Source: Cryphonectria parasitica EP155 | Taxonomy: Eukaryota; Ascomycota; Sordariomycetes; Diaporthales; Cryphonectriaceae | Direction of reading: 5' to 3' | DNA length: 64,000 nucleotides | Assembly: GCF_011745365.1 (NCBI RefSeq) | Contig: NW_024468909.1 | Coordinates: 558,001 to 622,000 of the forward strand | Shown: piece after piece, positions 56,641 to 64,000 of the stretch | Layout of the letters: each line of letters opens with the position of its first letter | Numbering within the stretch: position 1 is the stretch's first letter | Notes under the pieces: model-generated | Told to the model about the DNA's origin: nothing | The model's database searches: none | What the model saw: only the letters and a program-made list of their open reading frames with translations | Made by a program: the position numbers and the translations under genes

Positions 56641-58499
56641 ATGCTGCGGTCATGCTCGTCGCGATTGCCAGCGAGGCTACGCCCTGCGAGTCTCGCTCGG
56701 TCCCAGAACAGCCGCCCATCCTTTCGTACCAGGACATTAGCTACCGTCTCTCCGCCACCTGCCGCCCGAGTAAGTTCATGCTTGTTTGGTTTGGCCCTTT
56801 CTCCTTTACTGAGACCGAACACCGTCCGTATCTTTTTTTTTTTTTTTTCGCTGACCCTGCTTGCCTCCAGGAGCCTACAGAGCTGAACGATGTGACAACC
56901 CTGTCGAACGGAGTCCGTGTCGCAACCGAGGCCCTGCCAGACGCCTTCTCCGGCGTGGGAGTCTACATCGATGCTGGCTCTCGGTACGAGAACGAGTACC
57001 TCCGTGGCACAAGTCACATCATGGACCGACTGGCCTTCAAGTCGACCAAAAATCACACTGCAGATAAGATATTAGAACAGGTCGAACAACTGGGTGGGAA
57101 TGTGCAGTGCGCCTCGTCACGAGAATCCATGATGTACCAGGCCGCCACCTTCAACACCGCAATACCGACTGCAGTGGGCCTGCTCGCCGAGACAATACGA
57201 GATCCTCAGCTCATCGAGGAGGAGATTGAGGACCAGCTTCTTACTGCGCAGTATGAGATCACAGAGATATGGTCCAAGCCTGAGTTGATACTACCAGAGC
57301 TCGTACATACCGCGGCCTTCAAGGACAACACGCTGGGCAACCCACTGCTGTGTCCAAAGGAACGCCTTGGGTCTATTGACAAGCATGTCATTCAGGCGTA
57401 CCGCGACGTCTTCTACAGGCCCGAGAGGATGGTTGTGGCTTTTGCGGGCGTGACGCATGAGCAGGCCGTCAAGTTGGCTGAGCAGCACTTTGGCGACATG
57501 AAGGGTACCGAACTCCCAGATGTCTCAGACACTGCGTCGCAATCCTCGATAGAAAGCGACGCCTCATCGCAAGGCAGTGAAGCTCTGGCATCCTCGGTCT
57601 CTTCCATGTCCTCCTCAGCCGCCTCCTCTCCACAGTCGCCGAATCTGCTTTCCAAGATCCCATTCTTCAAGAACCTCTCAACTTCCACATCACATAACGC
57701 TTCCGTGAAGGCCGGTGACCTGCGCAGCCTCTTGTCGAGCCAAGATCTGCACCGGCCAGCCCACTACACCGGCGGCTTCCTCTCCCTCCCCACCCAACCG
57801 CCCTCCCCAAACCCCATGATGCCCACCTTCACCCACATCCACCTCGCCTTCGAGGGCCTGCCTATCTCGTCTGACGACATCTACGCACTCGCGACCCTGC
57901 AAACCCTCCTGGGAGGTGGCGGCTCATTCTCCGCCGGCGGGCCAGGCAAGGGCATGTACTCGCGGCTGTACACCAACGTGCTCAACCAATACGGCTGGGT
58001 CGAGTCGTGTGTCGCCTTCAACCACAGCTACACCGACAGTGGGCTCTTCGGCATTGCGGCGAGCTGCTACCCAGGCCGCACCGCAAGGATGCTCGAGGTC
58101 ATGTGCCGCGAGCTGAGAGCACTGACCCTCGACACGGGCTTCTCGGCGCTGGGCGAGATTGAGGTGGCGCGCGCCAAGAACCAGCTTCGGTCGAGCCTAC
58201 TGATGAACCTCGAGAGCCGCATGGTCGAGCTGGAAGACCTGGGCAGACAGGTCCAGGTCCACGGGCGCAAGGTCCCCGTGCACGAGATGACCAGGAAGAT
58301 CAGCGAACTTACGATCCGCGATCTGAGACGTGTGGCTAAGATGGTCGTCGGCGGCATGGTGAACAATCAAGGAAAGGGCAGCGGTGCGCCCACGGTGGTG
58401 CTGCAGGAGGCGCAGGCGGACGGTATCGCGTCCAGGGCGATAAGCTGGGACGAGATTCAGGATATGATTCACCGCTCTAACCTGGGACGGCAGTCATAG
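56641..58499 (+). CDS. MAS2: mitochondrial processing peptidase subunit alpha
   Basis: Two exons, 56641-56769 and 56871-58499, give 585 residues. The subunit pairs with MPP beta in the matrix to cut presequences from imported proteins. The first 43 residues are an Arg/Ser/Ala-rich presequence (MLRSCSSRLPARLRPASLAR). The M16 fold follows: ATEALPDAFSGVGVYIDAGS, then TSHIMDRLAFKST, where the zinc motif of the beta subunit is degenerate (HIMDR), as expected for alpha. The glycine-rich loop LLGGGGSFSAGGPGKGMYSR lies near residues 388-408 and is the known substrate-binding element of alpha. A Ser-rich insert occupies about residues 255-322, between the two M16 halves. The intron has GTAAGT, a long T-run and CTCCAG. 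Confidence 0.95.
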
Positions 58500-58827
58500 A
58501 TTTTCCTGTCTGCAGTCTGAGGGCATACCTGGCCTTACAATGGCCATACTGTACGTATATTATAGAGAGGACAAGCACCTCGTTGTATTAAAAAAAAAAA
58601 GACTTCACTATTCCTAGGGTTCGCCTGCAGAGATGTCAATCCGGTCTGTAATAGAAGGGGGGGGGGGGGGGGCAGAAAGGAACAAGAGAGAACAAGAAAA
58701 AGGATTGTACAGCTTTCAAGACAAGGCAACCTCTATGCCTATTCCTATGTCATCACATTTTTGGGTGTGGCGCCAAACATGAATTGGTGAATGCTATAAA
58801 TCTTGGATTTCCGCAGCTCGAGACACC
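58500..58827. other. convergent 3' intergenic region with poly-G tract
   Basis: The peptidase and VPS16 genes converge here. The 328 bp hold an A-run near 58590 and 16 G at 58657-58672. Nothing else was seen. Confidence 0.55.
58657..58672. repeat. poly-G tract (16 nt)
   Basis: Sixteen consecutive G between two convergent genes. Confidence 0.85.
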
Positions 58828-61689
58828 TCACTTCTTGAATACCGCGTGACCCATCCTTTCGATCTCCCTTCCCTCTGAGGTGTTCCTCCCGACGGCCTCC
58901 AGCAGCCTCTGCCATACCTCCGCATCCTTCATCTTGACGGCTTCCTCTGCGGCCTTGACGCGCATGCCGCACTTCTCGTACATGGTGAGGGCTTGCCCAG
59001 GCTCGAGATGCGTGCACTTCGAGATGAAGACGGAAGCTAGGCGTGGATTGCCCGCTTGTAGAGTGAGATTGTAAAATGGCTGTTTTCCTCCCGTCGGAAA
59101 CGTCAGTCGGTCACAAGCACACAAGAAAATGGTCAGTAGCATGGAGTCAACGTACCTCCCATCCGATGGGGCTCTTTCTCTGTTTGGATGTCTCCTCGAT
59201 TTCATTCCAGTCGCGCTTGGCCACGAGAGCTCGAAGCCTGTAGATGGGGGTCAGTGAGTATGAGATGCCACAAGGGAATGTCATGCAGACTTACCGGATC
59301 CACCAAGCTACCTTCTCCGGCACCTTAAACTCACTCTGTATCCTCCTCGCCCTTTTGTCATAACCCAGCCGGATCAGCTTGAACATCGTGTCATTCACAC
59401 TCAGTCCTGTAAAGCTATCCGTCAGGTCTCGATCAAAGGCTTCCTGCATCCGCAAGAGCGTGGCCGCTTCCTTTAGCGCGCCTAACTCGAACGCGCTCTC
59501 CTTGCTATTATCGCTCAGCAGCTTGGCGGCCAACGCCATCTTGTCCGTCGCTGTACGGCTGTCCGGCTGAGCTAGCGACTCGCGGATGAACACGGATGCT
59601 CCGTCGAGACGCCTGTCGTCTTGGTAGTAGAGGTCCTTGAGAAGGGTCCTGTCGTCTTCGCGGAGAGCAGAGGATTCGACGAGGGCGGTGGCTACAGGGC
59701 GGCTGTTGATAGAGCGGAAGAAAGCGGCTAGGGGTAGCTTACGCCGCAGAGTGTGGAGGACGAAATAGACGAGGTCAGTGTCGCCACTCTCGATTGCCTT
59801 GTCGAGAGCAACCTCGTCCTCTTCCATGCTGAGGAGGAGAGGAACCTGACGGCCGGCCCTGGGTTCGTGGTTGAGCAGCTCAGTGGCTAGGCGGCCCCGG
59901 CCTTCGTCGTAGGCGGCTCGTGCGATGGACTCGAAAGAAATCCCAGGTCTGCCAGAGAGCTTATCGACAATGAGACGACATACCGAGTCGTCATCCTCAG
60001 AGCCTGCCCGAACCTTGGCGGATGCCCAGTGAATATATATCTTGTCTGAAGGCAGACGAAGATATCCTGCAATCCGAAGGGCGAGGAGATATTCGTGGCG
60101 GTTCAACAGACGAGCGATGAGCCCTTCAGGGCCAAGACGCTGGTACTGATCGTACGAAAGTGGTATGCCAACCTCATAAAAGCGGACTGCATTCAAAACA
60201 CGCAGTGTCTCACACATATCGACAAAGTCGTCGCTGTTGTAGATGTCGAGAACTGACTTGCCAAATGATGCGGCTTTGAGCAGCTGTTTCTGCCAATGAA
60301 TGCTGAATTCCTGTCCAGCAGCATTGACACAAGTGTCGACTGCCTCGACCAGGTTAGACCGGATCAGTTGAATATTGTCATCAGCCTTCGGGGACTGTAT
60401 CTCGAGCTGGGCGACAGCATCTAACAAGATGGACGCCGCAGATTCGGTGCCGAATCTAAAGACCTCGTCTGTGACTTCTGGCACTTTCTGGAGGAAATCG
60501 CATGCCTCATTTGTGAGGATGCGTACACCATCATGGTCTTGGATGATGTGGACTCTGCCGTCGTACAAGAATTTGGTTGCGGCACCTGCTGGTCCCACGA
60601 CGTGGACCTCATCTTCCCATGCAATGACGACACCGTCGTTGCCGCACCACTGTAGGTACTTGGGGGATATTCTAGACTTGGACTCATATTCGCTCAAGCG
60701 ATTCTGGAAGTCACTCGTGATGACATGCGCCCTTCCTGTCTCCGTGTACAGTGCAGCGAATCTCCCGTTCGGAGACACGCTGATGTGGGTGAAAGGTCCT
60801 ATATCCAGGAAGCGATCCTCGACATCTGTTGAGTCGACCAAGTATATGGTCTGACCGATGCTGAGCAGCGCCTCGACTGAGCGCGAGAGGGTGAATCTGG
60901 GTGGGATGATGGTCCACGAGTGCACTTGGCCCCCGGGTGGAGAGGCCAGCAGTTTGGGCCGTGGCTCATCATAAGACGAGACAGAAATGAGGGTATTGTT
61001 GGACAGCAAAGCTATAAAACCAGAATCATAAAATCTGTGAAGGATCAGTCTCATATTGGTCGACACTTCAAGTTATCTTTCCGACCCACCTGCAAGATTG
61101 GACACCGAGCTCCTCAGCTCCATGGCCCAAAGAGAATTGGGTGAAGTCGCCCTGCAAGTCGTAATAGCACCGCACGACGCCGTCTCTGGTGACGACTAGC
61201 AGCTTTTCATCCTCCGACCAGCCAAGACCCTTGATGGATCCATGCTCCCAGGGAATGGTCTTGATAGGCTTTCCGGCGCAACTGTAGATGTCTATACTGG
61301 GCTTGGATGACTTGCCCGTGCGGTAGGCCAATATCTTGGTCTCGTCACGATACAGTGCTGCAGGATGTCAGCTGGTCATGTTGACTCATATCGAGCATGT
61401 ATACAGTGGATTTTGAGGCTCGTCACTTCGAGGCAGATCTGCCACCGAAGATATCTTGTGAAATTGCGAAGGCGGAGGCCCAGCCACATAGGCCTGCATC
61501 CCTGAAGCTTAAGGCAAGAAGAGTCAACAAGAGTTAGCACATACCGACAGCCCCGCCATAGAGAGCCCCAGCAACAAAGAAATTGTCAAGATACAAGTCG
61601 AGGTCGAAGACAGCGGTGTATAGCTGTGTCTTTCGGTAGAACCGATCGCCCACCTTCTCCCAGCCTGCCGTGGGGTGCGTCGATTCCAT
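58828..61689 (-). CDS. VPS16: vacuolar sorting protein VPS16 (HOPS/CORVET core)
   Basis: Five exons by homology, 61689-61545, 61357-61090, 61034-59295, 59237-59156 and 59079-58828, give 828 residues, near the usual length. VPS16 is a core subunit of the HOPS and CORVET tethers for endosome and vacuole fusion. The N-terminal beta-propeller shows LDNFFVAGALYGGAVALYRD, LDIYSCAGKP-like SIDIYSCAGKPIKTIPW and LGWSEDEKLLVV; the C-terminal helical solenoid shows EYLLALRIAGYLRLPSDKIY, SFESIARAAYDEGR and QALTMYEKCGMRVKAAEEAV. The 187-nt first intron contains a 97-nt segment flanked by its own good splice sites; including it would break the frame. Other introns have GTGGGT, GTAAGT and GTACGT donors. It is divergent from ATG16. 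Confidence 0.94.
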
Positions 61690-62196
61690 CTTCCTCGATA
61701 TCGACAATCAACACATCCTTGAGCCCCTCGTGACCTCCAAAATGTGATGCCCTTTGTTATTCAGCTAGACTTAGCATTTGGTATCAACAAATGATCTCCC
61801 ATGCGTCTGCAATGAGGAAGCAAGTTATGATGAGTAAAATCGTCGGGTTGTCTTGAGAGGCTATCAAAAGACGTGATGTGAGGTTTTGCGTCAAACCAAG
61901 TAAGTTACGCCCCAGTCGATGGCTGCTGCTTGTTGCGTCGTCTTGTGCAGGCCTGACAAGGTCCAGGGCCAGGGCCACACAGCGTCCAACAATACAGAGA
62001 GCACACGCTAACGATAACGACTTACGGAGCACTTGGCACATAGGCTCTAACCACTAACTGGTCAGTGGCCTGCGCAGGCCTGGCCCCCCACCCCCTCCTC
62101 GCCTGGAACACATCGAGCAATCACAACCAACCGCAGCCCGCCCCTCTCTGCAGGGCCTCCTAGCCTGCCAGCGAAGGACCCCAGAGCGAGGCCGAT
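61690..62196. promoter_or_regulatory. divergent promoter region, VPS16 and ATG16
   Basis: Only 507 bp separate the start codons of VPS16 (minus) and ATG16 (plus), so both promoters and leaders lie here. An 85-codon minus-strand open frame at 61784-62041 has a hydrophobic end but no further support. No specific site was assigned. Confidence 0.5.
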
Positions 62197-63173
62197 ATGG
62201 ACCCACCACCTGGCCCAGTACCGTCGTCATGGGATGATGATGATCTGGAGCAGTGGGAGCTTATCCCCTCCCCCACTAACACCATCGAGACCACCACTTA
62301 CGAACCTCCAGCCAGGAAGCCCACGGCGCAGGACGGACTCGAAGTCGCCGTCGTGGCAGGAGGAGACTCTGCTGCCGCATCTGCCTCCTCCCTACGGCTG
62401 CAAAAGAACCCCATCATGCCGGGCTGGAAGGATGATTACCTCTCCTCGCTGCTCGAGGCCGAGAGGAACAGCCCCGTCAACTTGGCCCTCGTCGACGCCT
62501 GTACGTCTCTCATTGTTGTTGCTGTAGTTGCTGCTGCTTCTGCTGTTACCTTTGCTATTTCTGCGTTGAATCCCACCATCTTTACCCATGCAATACCAGC
62601 ACCAGACTTACAGTGGTGTGCTGCCCGCACCCAACTCTAGGTTCCCAACTCAACGACAAGATAGCCCTCCTCGAGGCCGAAAAGGCCCAAGCAGTACAGC
62701 CACCCCTCAGCGCCAGCACTACCACACCGTCGAGCCCACCAATACCCAGCGCCTCCACCACCCTCCCGAGCACCGACCCCGTCCTCCTCCGACTACGCGC
62801 CGACCTCGCCCAAGCTCTACGCCAGAACACAGCCCTAGCCACCCGCCTCCGCGCCGCCACCGCCGACCGCGACCGCCTACAAGGCCTCACAAAGACCCAA
62901 GAGGCCACGATCGCCACCCTGACCACAGAGCGCGGCGCCCTGTCGCGCCGGGTCCGCGACCAGGCCGAGGAGCTGCGCGGCAAGAAGCAGATGCTCGAGC
63001 AGGTGCAGGACGAGGTGCTCACGCTGGAGATGCAGCTCAACGTGGCGGAGCAGCAAAAGACCAAGATCGCGGCGGAGAACAAGAACCTGATTGACCGGTG
63101 GATGCGGCGGGCGGAGCTGGAGGCGCGGGAGATGAATGCTGCCAATGAGAGGGGCGGGCCTGAAGGGACGTGA
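62197..63173 (+). CDS. ATG16: autophagy protein ATG16
   Basis: Two exons, 62197-62500 and 62641-63173, give 278 residues. Atg16 binds the Atg12-Atg5 conjugate and places Atg8 lipidation at the growing autophagosome. The conserved start of the fungal family is seen at residues 74-110: MPGWKDDYLSSLLEAERNSP then LVDACSQLNDKIALLEAEK, the Atg5-binding helix. The C-terminal part is a long coiled coil with LTLEMQLNVAEQQKTKIAAE and NKNLIDRWMRRAE, the usual signature of Atg16. Compared with the usual start (at or near MPxWK), this frame has about 73 extra residues, including an acidic patch and QWELIPSP, an Atg8-interaction-like motif. The start at 62416 would give a 205-residue protein of normal length, so either start is possible. 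The 140-nt intron has GTACGT and TCTAG. Confidence 0.9.
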
Positions 63174-63793
63174 TGATGATTTGATCATGACGACTGACGA
63201 CGGCGGCCTGGATGCGCGCACGCCAAGACAAGAAAGGTGATGGTGTGCTATAGAAGTCTATGATACCCTGGACCGGCATATATTTGGTTCCTCTCGTGGA
63301 TTTATGGAGGACAAACGAGGGGTACGATGATCATGAGCGTGTGGACTTTGTTCCAGCTGCCTATTGAAGAGCATGTGCAAGTCAAGGCCGGCTCTGCTGA
63401 TCTGTTCTATACGATATGCTATGCTCGCTATCGTCGCTGTTTACAAGGGGTGTGTGAACTCTCTTCTCTAATGCATGTGTGTGTGCAGTGAGTCCTCTAA
63501 TCTCCCTCTTCATGTTCCACCACGTTCTCCAAAATCTTGGGTTTCCAGAACTGACCATCCAGGTGCATCTCTACCCTTCCTCCCCCGATTTCCAAGAGGG
63601 GTATCAACGTACAGAAATTGCATCTACCCGCCCAACATATACTGTCGAGGAAGGAGAAAAAACGAGGAAAGAAGTGCCCACTTATGCCGTATGTGCCAGA
63701 TCAACTCTTGTATAGATATAAAACGGAACACGTCCCAATGTCCTCCATCATGAAGTCGGTTGCCTCGCGCACTGTCTCGGTCTGGTCTTGTCT
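63174..63793. other. convergent 3' intergenic region
   Basis: ATG16 and DOT1 converge here. The 620 bp hold no protein-like frame. Confidence 0.55.
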
Positions 63794-64000
63794 TTACAAG
63801 TCCTGTCCTCCCTCAATCTTGGTCGTGACATGATAGTCTCCTGTTGAGTCGGTCCAGCTGACGCCATTCTCAGGCCAGCGGTGGCACTCGGGCTCAGACA
63901 GGATACTGCTGGCAATATCGTTCTCGTTGTACTTGGAAGATGTCGTAAACTTCTTGAGCGACACGATCTTGCAGCCCTTCCTCAGGTCAAGAAACTTGAT
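63794..64000 (-). CDS. DOT1: histone H3-K79 methyltransferase DOT1, C-terminal end (partial)
   Basis: The last 68 codons of a minus-strand gene that continues beyond the window. The frame reads IKFLDLRKGCKIVSLKKF, later ENGVSWTDSTGDYHVTTK, and stops with TAA at 63796-63794. Both blocks match the end of the Dot1 catalytic domain as I remember it from yeast: the FLDL.GC..VSL strand and the VSW..S.G.YY..T strand. Dot1 is the nucleosomal enzyme that methylates lysine 79 of histone H3, with roles in silencing and the DNA damage checkpoint. The SAM-binding part lies outside the window. The family call is confident for a short piece because both blocks are in the right order and spacing. Confidence 0.88.
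   Translation of the reverse strand: MKFLDLRKGCKIVSLKKFTTSSKYNENDIASSILSEPECHRWPENGVSWTDSTGDYHVTTKIEGGQDL

Noticed and set aside
61784..62041. 85-codon minus-strand frame with a hydrophobic end in the VPS16-ATG16 promoter
   Set aside because: No homology recognised, no clear start context, and it lies within a short divergent promoter.

Overview
The window reads as nuclear DNA of a filamentous ascomycete (Pezizomycotina, most likely a Sordariomycete). The evidence is short GT-AG introns (mostly 43-185 nt) with CTAAC/CTGAC-type branch sites, GC-rich codons, long intergenic spaces, and a set of eukaryotic housekeeping genes with fungal signatures (FMP27, Dma1-type FHA-RING ligase, RRP5, mitochondrial processing peptidase alpha, VPS16, ATG16, DOT1). 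No bacterial operon, CRISPR array, rRNA or tRNA was recognised. Splice junctions were worked out by hand from consensus signals, reading-frame continuity and remembered family motifs; no alignment or search was run.

Layout. 1.3-3.6 kb (-): eIF4B-like RRM protein with six coding exons. 4.5-5.3 kb (+): small Tim17-like membrane protein. 5.6-6.3 kb (-): conserved-looking hydrophilic protein with a GC-AG intron. 7.9-8.8 kb (-): glutathione S-transferase-like protein. 9.3-12.9 kb (-): ankyrin repeats fused to a CorA-like C-terminal domain. 14.7-23.9 kb (+): FMP27, a 3067-residue bridge-like lipid-transfer protein in one uninterrupted exon. 25.7-27.4 kb (-): serine/proline-rich protein of unknown function. 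27.4-31.4 kb: 4 kb without a recognisable gene. 31.4-36.9 kb (-): RRP5. 37.4-40.2 kb (+): alpha/beta-hydrolase-like protein, divergent from RRP5. 41.6-43.9 kb (-): Dma1-type E3 ligase. 43.9-47.0 kb: gene-poor. 47.1-48.7 kb (+): secreted berberine-bridge-enzyme-type FAD oxidase. 51.0-56.1 kb (+): full-size PDR-type ABC transporter. 56.6-58.5 kb (+): mitochondrial processing peptidase alpha. 58.8-61.7 kb (-): VPS16. 62.2-63.2 kb (+): ATG16. 63.8-64.0 kb (-): C-terminal end of DOT1, running off the window.

Most genes are independent housekeeping loci: translation (eIF4B), ribosome assembly (RRP5), mitochondrial import (MPP alpha), lipid transport (FMP27), cell-cycle ubiquitination (Dma1), vacuole fusion and autophagy (VPS16 and ATG16, which share a 507-bp divergent promoter) and chromatin (DOT1). 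The accessory part is the GST and ankyrin-CorA stretch (7.9-13 kb) and the FAD-oxidase plus ABC-transporter stretch (44-56 kb). I found no clearly new multi-gene system. The best leads are a cassette-like 97-nt exon with good splice sites inside VPS16, an Atg8-interaction-like motif in a long N-terminal extension of ATG16, the ankyrin-CorA fusion, and a cluster of GTACGTAC palindromes in the 4-kb gene-free stretch.
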